Part shown: positions 11,382 through 22,139 of the stretch, in pieces
How positions within the stretch are numbered: position 1 is the stretch's first letter
How the letters are laid out: every line of letters begins with the position of its first letter
NCBI GenBank assembly: GCA_018136815.1
Contig: CM030944.1
Coordinates: 2,953,834 to 3,017,833 of the forward strand
Direction of reading: 5' to 3'
DNA length: 64,000 nucleotides
Source: Isochrysis galbana
Lineage: Eukaryota > Haptophyta > Isochrysidales > Isochrysidaceae
The notes under the pieces: generated by a model
The model's database searches: none
What the model was told of the DNA's origin: nothing
Seen by the model: only the letters and a program-made list of their open reading frames with translations
Made by a program: the position numbers and the translations under genes

Positions 11382-12851
11382 TCAGTTGACATCACTTTCG
11401 CCGAGCTTGTCACTCAGGCCGAGCATATGCCCCATGCGCTCCTCCTTGCATCGGAGGTAGGCGATGTTCTCGGGATTGGGTTCGATGTGCGACGGCACAC
11501 GCTCGACAATGCGCAACCCATACCCTGCAAGCCCCGAAAACTTCTTGGGATTGTTGGACATGAGGCGCATGTCCCGAATACCAAGGTCGGCAAGGATCTG
11601 CGCGCCAGTGCCATACTCGCGTGAGTCGACGGGTAGGCCAAGCTCCGTGTTGGCGTCCATCGTGTCGATACCCTGCTCCTGCAATGAATAAGCATGGATC
11701 TTGGCGCCCAGCCCGATTCCCCTCCCCTCTTGCCCCCGTAGGTACAGGAGCACGCCGCAGCCGTCCGCCTCGATCGCCTCGAGAGCCTTCTCGAGCTGCG
11801 GTCCGCAGTCACAGCGCAGCGATCCGAACACGTCTCCAGTGCAGCATTCCGAGTGCACGCGCACCAGCGGCGGCTTGTCCGTGGCGAGGAAGGGCTTCAA
11901 GCTACGTGGCTCAGCGCCGCTGCACTTGACGAGAGCGATGTGCTCCGTGCCGTCGATGCGCGAGCGATAGCAGTGGGCAACGAAATTGCCGTGTCTGGTC
12001 GGCATGCGGGCGGGCGGGCTGCTCCGCTCCGCAATAATCTCACCCTGACGCTTGTATGCCACCAGGTCAGCGGTCGACGCATAAGGCAGGTCCCACTCAG
12101 CAGCTGCATCGTGCAGCGCACCAAGGCCCGATGCGCTCATGGTGGCGTAAAGGCCCATTGGTGGGAGGCCGGCGAATCTGGCGAGTTCAACGACGGCCTC
12201 GCTCCCTCCCGCACGCCGCAGCACGCCACCCTCACGGCAGCGCGTGATCGGAATCGCGCCTGGGCACGAGAGTGTGTGCGCATCAGGGTCGCTCGCAGCG
12301 GCAGCAATGGCTGCAAGCGCGTCGGCAACATCGGCGGCGCTCTTGCGATCGGTGCCAGCGCCGCGCGCGGAGACCGATAGGACAGGACGTGAAAGATTGA
12401 AATTATCTAGAACAATCTGGTCGAGCGACGCCGCCACTGCGTCGTACAGCGCGGGCGCCATCGCAACCTGCAGGCTCCTCGCGTGCCGCATCATGAACTC
12501 GACATGCTCCGGCTTCACTGAGTGCAGGGCAAGCATGAGGCTGACCTCGGCGTCGGAATCGTCATCCTCAGCCATCAGCACAAAGCGTCCATGAGCGAAC
12601 GCCTCGATCACGTCGCGCAAAGCTCTCTCTCCAAAGATAAAGCCAGGTTGGCCGCCCCCTGCGGGAGGCGGCAGGTCTGGCAGCCCTGGGGATCGGCGTG
12701 GCGGGCCGATGGTGGCTGTAGCGAGCGGCGGAGGCGCACGGAGGTGCATCCCCAATCTCCCAGCACCGACCATCACCGCCTGCGTCGCCGCTAGCCAGAG
12801 CACGCCCAGGAGAGCCAGAGGAGGAGGGGGCCGCCCCCACCGCCGCGTCAT
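11382..12851 (-). CDS. RIBA: RIBA-type GTP cyclohydrolase II with degenerate DHBP synthase domain
   Basis: Intronless, 489 residues, ATG at 12851. Residues 1-30 include a hydrophobic stretch (LALLGVLWLAATQAV) followed by a basic region, as expected for targeting to a complex plastid. Residues about 70-267 align with DHBP synthase (RibB) but have lost its active site: the acidic DDEDRENEGDL box reads AEDDDSDAEVS, and the PGH histidine is replaced (PGAIPIT). Residues about 280-489 are an intact GTP cyclohydrolase II: zinc ligands C336, C347 and C349 (SECCTGDVFGSLRCDCG) and the GQEGRGIGL catalytic loop. The protein should open GTP in the first step of riboflavin synthesis but is not expected to make DHBP; another gene must supply that activity. 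Confidence 0.92.
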   Translation of the reverse strand: MTRRWGRPPPPLALLGVLWLAATQAVMVGAGRLGMHLRAPPPLATATIGPPRRSPGLPDLPPPAGGGQPGFIFGERALRDVIEAFAHGRFVLMAEDDDSDAEVSLMLALHSVKPEHVEFMMRHARSLQVAMAPALYDAVAASLDQIVLDNFNLSRPVLSVSARGAGTDRKSAADVADALAAIAAAASDPDAHTLSCPGAIPITRCREGGVLRRAGGSEAVVELARFAGLPPMGLYATMSASGLGALHDAAAEWDLPYASTADLVAYKRQGEIIAERSSPPARMPTRHGNFVAHCYRSRIDGTEHIALVKCSGAEPRSLKPFLATDKPPLVRVHSECCTGDVFGSLRCDCGPQLEKALEAIEADGCGVLLYLRGQEGRGIGLGAKIHAYSLQEQGIDTMDANTELGLPVDSREYGTGAQILADLGIRDMRLMSNNPKKFSGLAGYGLRIVERVPSHIEPNPENIAYLRCKEERMGHMLGLSDKLGESDVN

Positions 12852-14187
12852 CGAGAAGGGGGGGGGGGAGGAGGGAGAGAAACAGCCGCGCCACGCACCG
12901 CGGGGGAGCCGAGGGTCGTTCCTTTAGTATTTCCGGCCGTTTTCAAGAGATTCTGAGGGGTTCCCCGTGACTGGGCGCGTGTCCCCCTTCCCCCCCCCTT
13001 CTCCACAAGTGCACGCCCCCCCCCCCCCCCCTGCCTGTGCTTCCCCTCTCTCCTCCTCCCCTGTGTGTCCTGAGAAGAGAGAGCCCCCCCCCCCCCCCCC
13101 CTCTCCCCTCTCCCCTCCCTCCGCTCTCTTCTCAGAGGGCCTAGTCTGCGGGAGGAGTAATATCTGTCTCTCTCTCTCTCTCTCCGTCTCATCCTAGGTC
13201 TCCTTGTCTCTCTCTCTCTCTTTCTCTCCCTCCTCTCTCTCTTCTCAGAGAGGGCCTCTCTGCGGGAGGAGTATCTGTCTCTCTCTCTCTCCGTCTCATC
13301 CTATCTCTCCCTGTCTATCTCTTTCTGTCTCGTCTCACTGTCTCTCTTTCTCTCGTTCTCTGTGGGTCTCTCTCTGTCTCCCTGTCTCCCTACCTCCCCC
13401 CTCTCTCTCTCCCTCTCTCTCCCTCCTTCTCCCTCCCTCCCTCTCCCTCTCTCTCCCTCCCTCTCTCTCCCTCTCCCTCTCTCTCTTTCCTCTCCCCCCC
13501 CCCACCCGTCTCACTCCCTCCACTCCTCTCTTCAGTCTAAAATCTTTTCTATTCCAGTGGTCGTGCCACGAAAGTCTTCCTCTCGGACCCAAAGTCGGGT
13601 CTTCTGTTGCCTTGGTCGGGACGCGATCCACCCTTCGAGTACTGAAGAAACCGAGACGGAGAGTGAAGAGAGCGGGGCTGAGATGGCCGACGGACCACCG
13701 AGCGGTCCCCGGCATTCCTCCTCCCCCTGCGGTATCAGCCCCCGGCTCACCCATTGGAAGTGGTCCTCGAGGCGCCAGCCACCAAGGCCGGGCACGAACT
13801 AACCGGGGCGCTTGTTGCCCACGGAGCGCGCACTCGCGAAGCAGGGATGGTAGAGAAACCCCTTGGCCCCCGCCCTCGCGTTGGGCGTCACCGGGCACAC
13901 GATGAGGGGGAAGACGTCGGGGAAGCGGAAGGGGAAGCAGGCAGCAGCTGGCAAGCAGCTGGCGCATCTAGCGATCGCGGAGAGTCCTGGGGCCTGGGGG
14001 GAAGAAGGGGAGGGTGTCAAATTTCAGGCTCACTTGGGGGAAGCGGTCTCGCATACGACCTGAGATTCTCGGTAGCATTTTCTCTCGTTTTTTTGGACGC
14101 CAATTTTCTCTCGGGGGTCATATGCGCAGGGTCTTAGAAAGCAGGTACCTTTATTCGTCACTAATAGTGGTAGCCTAGAGCCTAGAG
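12852..14187. other. Intergenic, pyrimidine-rich
   Basis: Contains C-rich and CT-rich low-complexity DNA (about 13010-13120 and 13160-13500), including two related blocks of TCTCAGAG...GCGGGAGGAGTA at about 13130-13160 and 13245-13272. These look like a local duplication. The long serine/leucine or arginine/glutamate frames here are repeat artefacts. No gene is supported. The left edge should hold the RIBA promoter, since that gene starts at 12851 and reads leftward. Confidence 0.5.
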
Positions 14188-14375
14188 CCTAGATGGGAAA
14201 TACGGTGCAGGGCCTGCAAATACAGCCAAATACATATGTACTTGGCCTCCGGCCAAATACAAATACATTTCAAATACATTCGAGGCCTACAACCCAGGAC
14301 ACGCTTCAAATACAGCCAAATACATATGTATTTGGCCTCTGGCCAAATACGGTAAATACGTATTTCCCATCTAGG
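14188..14375. mobile_element. MITE, CCTAGATGGG family, copy 1
   Basis: A 188-bp element with terminal inverted repeats CCTAGATGGGAAATACG. Inside are two copies of a palindrome built on GCCAAATACATATGTATTTGG. The copy at 46199-46390 is the same element in the opposite orientation, and a partial copy begins at about 48276. No clear target duplication flanks this copy; the left flank is a local AGAGCCT repeat. Confidence 0.8.
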
Positions 14376-14486
14376 ATTTGTCATGAGATCTCAACCCTCC
14401 TTCAAGTCATACCTCACTCAAACATAAACATCTCGCCTACACGACCTAACCAACTTAAAATAACCTCCTAGGTGGACGAGAGGGAG

Positions 14487-17472
14487 ATGGCTGCGTTGGC
14501 GCCACTCACTCCGCTCAATGGGTCCAACTGCAACCTGGTGGATGAGATCGACGGCGAGGCGAACTGGCCAGGCGCGCAGGGGAAGCGGCCCACCGCGCGT
14601 GCGCCAATCTCTCCCTCCCCCTCCCTCCCTCCATCCCTCCCCACACCCCCTCTCTCTCTGGTGCATACAGCCTCCGTGCATGCCGCCTTCTCTCCATGTT
14701 TCTATTTTCTGTGCAGCGCTGGCGGGTGTTAGCTGCAGCCCGCTCTCGCTCTCCCTTCCTTAGCCCTCCCCTCCCCCCCCTTCCCCTCGCTCGCTCTGAA
14801 CGCCCCCTCCCCGCTCTAGCCCTCAATGCTCCTGAGCATTCTCCACCTCACTTGCTCAGTCCTTCCTTCCCCTCGTTTGCCCTTCTATCCCGCACTGTGT
14901 TTGCCCTCTGGATCGGGCTCCAGCCGCTACACGCTGCGACAGCTAACAAGGCTCTACATCTCAATTCATAGACAATGCGCTCGAGATCATCTACGGCCTC
15001 ACCATCGCATCTGCTATCCTCTCGCTGCTTGGCTCGCTCTTCATCCTAATCACCTACCATTCGATTTACGGCTCTAGGCTCTCTACATGGCTGTACGTCT
15101 CACTGAGCCATTGGCCGTGCCCCTACACCCCTCCGGTGCATGTACATCAGCGGCTCTTCCAGCTCGCACCGATCCGCTCTGCGAACCCCGGTCTGTAGGT
15201 CGTGCGTGCCATGGCTCTCATGTTTGCATTGCCATCGCGCCGATGGCGCCGCAGTGCTCCCGCCCAACTCGACATCCATCCTGTACTACATCGCCGTTTG
15301 TGACATTGTTGTCGATCTCTGCTATATCATCGATGCAGCTGCCGTAGACCATAGGACCCCGGAACAGCACGAGCGGTGTCCGCGAGGAAAGCTCGGGGCC
15401 ACTTCAAGAGACGGTACATTTTGAAGTGTCCGCGCTGTGGGGCAGGCAAAACCTTTCCGTGCACTTACCTTCCGTATCCAAACGAGGCGGCCATCCTCTC
15501 GAGTGGGAGGTTCACGTTGCATCCTCTTCCTTGTACTAGAGACCTACCTGCCACAACTCATCGTCAATCTGAATAGCGCGATGCCTACGGGAAGATTATG
15601 AGCGAGCGCCTTCCACAATCATATTTAGCACCTCATAACCCCTCCCCTCCCCGCCGTGGCCATTGTTGTAGGTGTCCTTTGTCCGTTGCTAGGAGGAATA
15701 GGGCAATTTTTCGGTCTGGGCGTTATTCTGTGGACAGGAGCCCTCGCCGTCGGCATGTGCGTAATGCTTGCGCTGTGCACGACGCCTGCGCACCCTCTTA
15801 GTTTGCGCAACGCCCGACTGATTTTGGAAAGCATAGGGCGCTCCCAACCACTGCGTGCTGTTGGCACACATGTTTTCCCTCATCCAAAATGTCTACCCAT
15901 CGCTCCACAATACCACAAAATTCTGCATGGCCTAAGTGGCTGTCCTCTTTATCCTAATTGTCGACGTGTCGCAGCGAGCGCAGAAAAAGCGCCTGCTCCA
16001 TCTCATGTCTGATCAGCCAGCACCTATCATGCGCCGCAGACAAGCTGCGATGAAGCGGCGCACCACCTTTGCCTCGACAACGACTGCCGGTCCAACAGCG
16101 CAAATCAACCTCATGCGAAGCTGTCACTGGTTTATATGGGGATGTGCCGGGGCTTCAGTCTTGACGGTGATTGCCAACAATGGATTAGGTGCGGACTCCC
16201 TCCATCATACAACCGTCCCGCCAACGGATGAAGAATGTTCTTCTCCCGCTCTCCTATGCTCGTTTGCCCAAATCATGCGTCCGCTGCCCCCTTTCATCGC
16301 TCTTGCTCGCAAAGACTGCCCCCTTTCATCGCTCTTGCTCGCAAAGACCTCCTTTTGGCATGCTTTCATGGCCGTTACCGGGGACCTTTTGTTTGATACC
16401 CTCAGGCTCCGCCGGCAGCGTCTGTTGGATCACTGACAAGGCCGCGTGGGCGAGACTCATTCTCTTCTACTTTCCTCTCATCGCCGTGCTTATCTTCACT
16501 GCGTACACTTACGGCAAACTGCGCTCAACCCTTGCCATGTTCATGGCTCATGGGGCGCCGCCAAGGGTGCCGCCACGCGCTGCGCCACCAACCGTCGAGG
16601 GGAGCATCGATGAGACTGCTCGAGGTGAAGCCGCTGCCGGCCACACCAATATAGGCTCCGGCGCTGAAAGGAGGGATTCGACGACGGGCGGCAGCTCGAG
16701 CGATGTGCTATCCGCGCTCACGCGCCGCTTCGGTGCCTATATTATCGTTTTCGTGATCGTTTGGACATTCCCGATATTGAACCGTATTCGCAACCTGTTG
16801 GATCCTGAGCACCCCTCCTTGGTTCTCTTCATCGGCGCTGCGCTTTTTACGCCGATGCAAGGTTTGGGTAAGTTAAGCGCTTTTCTTTACGGCCACCAAT
16901 CCCGAACAGCTCGCCTAGGACGCACTGCCCAGCGGTGTCACCCCCATCCCAAGGCCCGAGGGAAACCACGCTCAATGCTTGCTTGCGCAATGGTACGGCT
17001 GGAAGGCTTGTGCCCAACCATGTCGTGCATGTTCCCGCCCGGCTTGCTCTCCTGGCGCGCCTCGCCTTCGAGACTCACCAAGTGTATGCCCACATGCGCT
17101 ACGGCAGGGAACGCGTTCATTTACGGATGGACGCCAAGCGTGCGTGATCACTATCGCCAGGTCTTCGGCAGGCGTCCGACCGCTGCCTTGGCACGTGCGT
17201 GTACTACAGGCCCGTGGAACTTCTTCTCTAGCCGTTCCGTTTCCCAAAGCGAGATCCAACCATCGAACAGAGGGCTTCCGCGCGACGTTACAGACAGGAT
17301 AGGTGGAGACATCCAGATATCTTGTACGTCAGGAGGGTCCGTGTACGACGTTGAGGGTGGAGTGGGCGCAGGCGCAGGCGCCCGTAGTCATACGCAGAAA
17401 GCTTTCACCTCCAATCGAGGCAAGAACACGAGGAACGCCACAGAATACTACGTGACCGACGAGCCGCTCTAG
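14487..17472 (+). CDS. cAMP-receptor-like seven-transmembrane GPCR
   Basis: Likely exons: 14487 to an unresolved phase-1 donor before 14630, then 14972-15070, 15255-15413, 15672-15752, 15937-16188, 16406-16867 and 17108-17472; about 500 residues. Seven hydrophobic segments occur in order: TM1 LTIASAILSLLGSLFILITY, TM2 ILYYIAVCDIVVDLCYII, TM3 GQFFGLGVILWTGAL, TM4 WFIWGCAGASVLTVIA, TM5 ARLILFYFPLIAVLIFTAY, TM6 YIIVFVIVWTFPILNRI, and TM7 with TPMQGLGNAFIYGW. The conserved CWI before TM5, the NRI after TM6 and the PMQG-YG of TM7 match the Dictyostelium cAMP-receptor family. The N-terminus has an N-glycosylation site (NGSN) and is probably extracellular; the tail is Ser/Gly-rich. Two introns appear to use GC donors (15071, 15753). 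The ligand is unknown. Confidence 0.75.
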
Positions 17473-17859
17473 CTTCATTCACCGGGTTGGCACTCAAGCA
17501 TGAATGATGGTGCTGTTGGTAGCGGCGCAAAGATGTTGTGGTAGAGGCTTGGGCTACACGTCGCGTTGTGCCGGGCTCTAGGAGACCAACCGCTTGTTGA
17601 TTATAGTTTGCCCATCCACTCTCTTGCACCCCTCATCGTGCTTGGGCTCGGTTCTTCTTTCCTGCTCAACTTTTGCCTTCGGAGGCGCTTGCCCCACGCT
17701 TTCGCAGGTTAGTGCGCCTTTGTCGATGTGCTAAATCCGCTGCGCGTATTGCCCGCGTGGTATGTGTAGTGGCTGTGAAAGGCGATCATGTGTGTGATGT
17801 GCAATTTGCAACCAGGCCCACGCTGCCGCCGGCCTAGTGGTATACTTCGGGTCTGTGGT

Positions 17860-17995
17860 GAGTGAGGCACCTCCATGCCATGAGGCATGGCAAGAGGGCG
17901 GGCAGTTCCGTCCGGCAGGGAAGGATTGGATGAGGGGGTGGGCGGCTCGTCCCCCCCCCCCCATGGATGAACTAAGTGTAAACTTAGTTCGAAAC
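17860..17995 (-). mobile_element. GC-rich hairpin-start element, copy X5 (5' fragment)
   Basis: On the minus strand it begins with GAACTAAGT-TTAC-ACTTAGTTC (17990-17969), a perfect 9-bp stem, then ATCC and ATGGGGGG. It runs only about 100 bases before similarity to the copies at 7135 and 36625 is lost. Confidence 0.55.
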
Positions 17996-18972
17996 TGAAC
18001 TAATAGCTAATAGAATAGTAGTGTTATGATAATGACATACTACTAAATTCTAAATTAATTAATGTTATATCCTAGCCACCCCCACTAGCTAATTGGACAC
18101 AACTTTTCAGTCCCGGAATCCCGCCATGCCTGACGAGCCAGGTGTCCGAGTGATACCGGGGGGAGGGACCACTGCGCCTTGCCCCCTCCCCTCGATATTT
18201 GTCACCCCTCCAATGCACAATGCACGCACGCGACCCTGCGCACCCCAGCGCGCCCTCTCCCTCGAGGCCACGCTGGGGGGAAAACCCTTTCGGGTAAAAC
18301 AACGCAGGGGGTGGGGGGCACTCGTGAAACTAGGGGCCCAAGGCGCTAATCTCACTCGCCGGAGCGAGTGGCCGCGGCGAGCCGCGGCCCTTCCTTTCTG
18401 GCACTAGCGCCCCCCGTCTTCTTTTACCTAAACAGGGCAAGAAGACACGTTCGCGCCGGAGGGGAGAGCTGCCGCTCCCCCCCACCCTCCCTCTCCGCCC
18501 TCTTCCTCCTCTCTTCCCTGTGTCGCATTCGCGATGTCTCAAAAGCTAGAAGAAATAACAGTAAAGAAAATACAGTAAAAAGTAAAAAGAAAAAGAACGG
18601 AGGTAGAGAGAAGAGGAAGAGTGAAAGAAAGAAAGAAGAGAAAACCCCAGAGTATATATATACGGGATTGTGTGCGCTTTTCTGAACTTCTCAGGTATTA
18701 ATGCGCGCGTTTGAAATAAAACTGGGTCGCGCGCGCGGCGAGATTCATAAGAATTTTTTTTGCTAGTAGTAGCTTGAATCTTTGAACTTTTTTCAACCAT
18801 TTCAAGAACTAGCACAGGTCGGCCATGCATGGGAATCACAAGGATGGGACTTTTATCTACTCTCGAGTAAAGTAGAGCTGTTGCCCCTTGGAGCAAGATT
18901 TGGATGTCTGAGGGTTAGATTGTTTTCCTCCCAATGAGTAGACTCGGGTTGGGGTTTTGTTTTTCGTTTTGA

Positions 18973-19185
18973 TTATGAAAAACGTGTAGCGGCCTTCAAA
19001 TAGTGGTTGCCCCCCAGGCTTTTGATTGCGGCTAATGCATCGACGGGTAGAGACCAATCGCGCACGCACTTATAGAAGTAAGCCGCATCGCACCAACGGT
19101 TGAAACCAAACAAGGAAGGGAAGAGCCTGCGTCTGTCAGGCAGCTCAAAATATTCTTCAACAAAAGGTTTCTGAAGTTGAAGCAT
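18973..19185 (-). CDS. Possible short coding segment, unknown
   Basis: An ATG-started frame of 70 residues with a natural-looking composition (aromatic and charged residues mixed, for example FPSLFGFNRW and DAAYFYKCVRDW), unlike the surrounding low-complexity frames. No family is recognised. No convincing partner exon was found on either side, so it may be an exon of an unseen gene, a decayed element or chance. Confidence 0.2.
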   Translation of the reverse strand: MLQLQKPFVEEYFELPDRRRLFPSLFGFNRWCDAAYFYKCVRDWSLPVDALAAIKSLGGNHYLKAATRFS

Positions 19186-19960
19186 TCACGAAGGGGCCAA
19201 GCTAAGCCGTTTGAGGCAGCAATCGCTCGCCGCACGGCCCCCGGCATGATTCAGCCTGTTGGGGTAAGGATCGTAAGCGAGGCACAACTTTGCACTTTGC
19301 TTACCGCTCCTCGTAGTACTGCCTCCTCTCATTTGCCGCCTCCACGCGCGTGGCAAGCGTTGGCGCTGGCGGCCCCGCCTGAGCTCCTCCCTCGCCCCGC
19401 CCCTCCTCCTCTCCTCCTGCCTCCTGCGTCCTGCGCCATATGCGGAGGGATAAACGCAGGACCAGGGGAAGAAGAAGAAGATGCAACATTCTTCGAAAAG
19501 AGAAAATCGATGGGATTTTTTTTCGTGTTTATGAAGCACTTTTCTTCTTCACTTTGGGGGTCCTGTGTGCCCTCGCCCTCGCTCACATTCCCCCCTTCAA
19601 ATTTTTTATCCTCTTTCTTCCTTCTTCCGGTGGAATACTTCTTGAAAATGCCTCAGGTGCTCTCCCGCTCTAGAAATCTCCTCTCGTCTCTCGGGGCTTC
19701 TTCCGCCCCTAGAGAGTGGAGCTTGCCGGACAACGAAAACAGAGGGGGCTGTGACACTTCTACGGCGTTATAACCCCCAACCCGGGTCTACTCATAGAAA
19801 GAGGGGATAGGGGCCTAGGGGCACATCCATGTAAGCAGATGCCTCCAAAGTTCTTTTAAAGTAGATGGTAGGTCTCTGCCACTCGGAATTGGGGCCCCAT
19901 GAAGGCGCGAGAGCGATAGAGCGAGCTAGCGAGTGTGAGCCTTCCTTCCTTCCATCGAGG

Positions 19961-20347
19961 ATGGCGTTCGCCGCCTTAGCCGTTGCCTTCATGCTGGCAA
20001 TCATAGCTGCGCCCGACGCCGAGAGCGCGGAAGCATGGATACGCCAGCAGGCACACGACCACCGCGTTTTAGAAAGAGCCATGCGTCGATATGAGATGCG
20101 TGCCGACGGATCTGTTGAGGGCGTGCTTGATGGGCCGACAGGACTGGACGCAGACTTGATGGTGCCTGACTTTGATGATACCGAGTCCGCTGCGACTTGG
20201 CTGCACGAGCAGCAACGTAGGCATAGAAAAGGTGTTAGTACCGTCAGTGAAAGCGTTGACGATCTGGCAGCAGAGAAGTTGCAACGTGAGGAAGAGGACC
20301 TCCTGCGTGCTACTCACAACGACTTCGATGCAGCGCAGCTCTGGTAG
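19961..20347 (+). CDS. Small predicted secreted protein, unknown
   Basis: Intronless, 128 residues, ATG at 19961. Residues 1-22 form a good signal peptide (MAFAALAVAFMLAIIAAPDA with a plausible cleavage near AESAEA). The mature part is acidic and helical, with D/E-rich stretches and WLHEQQRRHRK. There are no cysteines and no recognised domain. The secretory signal and clean stop support a real gene; the function is unknown. Confidence 0.5.
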   Translation: MAFAALAVAFMLAIIAAPDAESAEAWIRQQAHDHRVLERAMRRYEMRADGSVEGVLDGPTGLDADLMVPDFDDTESAATWLHEQQRRHRKGVSTVSESVDDLAAEKLQREEEDLLRATHNDFDAAQLW

Positions 20348-20519
20348 TCATGTTTCTGAATGGCCTACAGCAGCCATAGCAGCTATTTGGCCGAGCGTGA
20401 TTGGTGACTGCATGTGAGTGAGTGAGTTCCCATTGCAAGCAGCAAGTGCAACGGTACCATTTGTTGTTTTTAGGAGAGGGGCGTAGTCGTTGTTGTTGTT
20501 GTTGCAGCTCTGTAGAAAC

Positions 20520-20640
20520 AAAAAGACTTCTTATTATTATCGCCTCGCGCGTGGCCCTGGATCCGTCACTATGTAGCCACGCCCGTCCCCTCTGCTTCCT
20601 CCCTCATCCTCATCCTACCTTGCGGCCACTCTCCTCGTGC
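20520..20640 (-). mobile_element. Family-B retroelement 3' tail, copy B2
   Basis: Reverse complement of the shared tail: a GAGCGCACGAGGAGAG-like word, CCGCAAGGTAGG, GGGCGTGGCTACATAG, a GCCACGCGCGAGGCGA-like word, then AATAATAAG and a short T-rich end. Very similar to copy B6 at 63818-63935. Confidence 0.55.
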
Positions 20641-20654
20641 GCTCATATTCAACT

Positions 20655-20790
20655 AAGGCGTGAAGCGTTCAATCATCACCACCCAACACGTGGGAAAACG
20701 TTCAATCATCACCACCCAACACCTGGGAAATGCGTTTTTATCGTTACCACCCAACACGTGGAAAAGCGTTCACTCGTCACCTCGGGGTCA
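20655..20790 (+). repeat. Minisatellite, TTCAATC unit, copy 2
   Basis: Three to four head-to-tail units of about 31 bp with the core GTTCAATCATCACCACCCAA followed by CACSTGGGAAAA. This is the same unit as 365-490 and 45860-46045, here on the plus strand. Confidence 0.85.
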
Positions 20791-21050
20791 AGAGTCAAGA
20801 GTTAGGTCGTTTGCTTCCATTTATTTGGCACCACCTCCCTCCCCCCTGTCCATTCGGCTTGGGAGGGGTACACGCATCGCACCCATAGTAGGGTCGCTCC
20901 CTCCGGGCGTCCCCCCCCCCCAAAGTCAACGCACTGGCACTGGGGTACCAAAGAGAACAAAATTGGTTATGATTATGATTATGAAAGGTAGAGGCAAAAA
21001 GATATCCCGCCCTAAACGACCCTCTGGACGCGCAACTGTCACGAGACTAA

Positions 21051-22110
21051 AAAAAAATTCTTGAAAATGCCTACTCCTATTCCTATTGCCCCCTACTGCC
21101 CTTACCGCGCGGGTTCTCTCAGACAGCGCCCTTGCCCCACCCTCACTCTAGCTCCTTTCCGCTCCCCCCCTCGTTCCTTTTCCTTTTTTTCGGTTTCGGG
21201 GGGTCGACCCATGTGCACTACCTTGGGTCTGGCTTCGGGGGAGGGGGGAGGCAGGCCTTTTGGTTATGTATGGTTTGACGTATTGTGTTGCCTTTCCTTG
21301 TGGCTTGTGGGGGCCCAGCCGCGAGGCTTTCCCCATGGGTGTGTCGTGCGGGATATTTATCTCCCTGGTCCCCGGGCGCTAGCCTTGGTCGCTCTCGCTG
21401 TCCTGTTTTTCACTTGCCAGTACGTGTTCGATTCTCATTCATTGTGTCAGTGTTCTGAGTGAGGGGCTCGGTTCGAGGGTGTCGTCGTCCATTGCATCGA
21501 AGAGAGGTTGGAAGTGGTTTGCATCTATTCTTTTCTTGGGTTGACGGCCCATGTCTGCTTGGGCTCTTCTGGAGGCGTCGGTGGAGTTCCCGTAATGTGC
21601 TCTCTTTGTTTTAGGGGGGTTTCCTAAGGGAAACGCGTTGCGGATGTATACTTGCGGCTACTTTCGGGATGAAAAATTGTGAGAAGTGTCACGAGAAGTT
21701 TGGGTAGTCCGCTACAAGATTCTTGCAAGTTTGGCCGAGAAGTTTGGGCGAGTTTTGCTAGAAGTATTGACCTGGCCCTATCGGTTAATATATATCTCCA
21801 TGCTAATAGGTATAAGATTTCTCTGGAGTGGGTTCCTGGGGAGCTGGGTAGTATGAATAGTCTATCTACGGTCTGATCTATGAGGGTTGTGACGGGTCTT
21901 GTTTGTAGGGCGGTAGTCTGTGAGCTCGTGGATGGTGGATGGTGTCGAAAATATCGTCTAGAGCCGGACAAGCCCGACAAGTGACAAGTCCCGAGGTGGG
22001 TGGAGGATTCATCGTACAGGTTGCAGAAGCGGCAGGTAGGGTCGCGTCCCGGGAAACGGTTGTGAGTCGCTATACGGCGGTGTGCGATGTGTTGGTAGTG
22101 TAGCAACTGT
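21051..22110 (-). mobile_element. Non-LTR retrotransposon fragment with RT C-terminus, family A copy 2
   Basis: A minus-strand frame (22106-21624, no ATG start) encodes a reverse-transcriptase-type C-terminal tail: CRFCNLYDESSTHLGTC is the C-x2-C-x8-H-x4-C cysteine/histidine motif usual after the RT domain of LINEs. Further downstream, MGRQPKKRID matches copy 1 at 5131-5738. The 3' UTR contains CCCCGAAACCGAAAAAAAGG, and the copy ends near 21051 in a T run (minus strand). It is 5'-truncated and non-functional. Confidence 0.7.
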
Positions 22111-22139
22111 CACGACACTAAGAGCAACAAATCAGCGAT

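Larger units (their letters stand above)
17473..19960. other. Intergenic, no firmly supported gene
   Basis: Holds the 5' part of a hairpin-start element (17860-17995), AT-richer DNA at 18000-18070, a GA-rich patch with TATATATA near 18655, and a possible short frame at 18973-19185 (listed separately). A word TGTCGCATTCGCG at about 18521 recurs at 43048 and 48804. Nothing else is recognised. Confidence 0.45.

Noticed and set aside
13335-13967. 210-residue minus-strand frame between the RIBA and GPCR genes
   Set aside because: Half of it is GA-repeat translation and the rest has no motif; no splice partner was found.
20655-20790. CRISPR-like array (regularly spaced TTCAATC repeats)
   Set aside because: The units are head-to-tail with no unique spacers, and the context is a eukaryotic intergenic region; it is a minisatellite.
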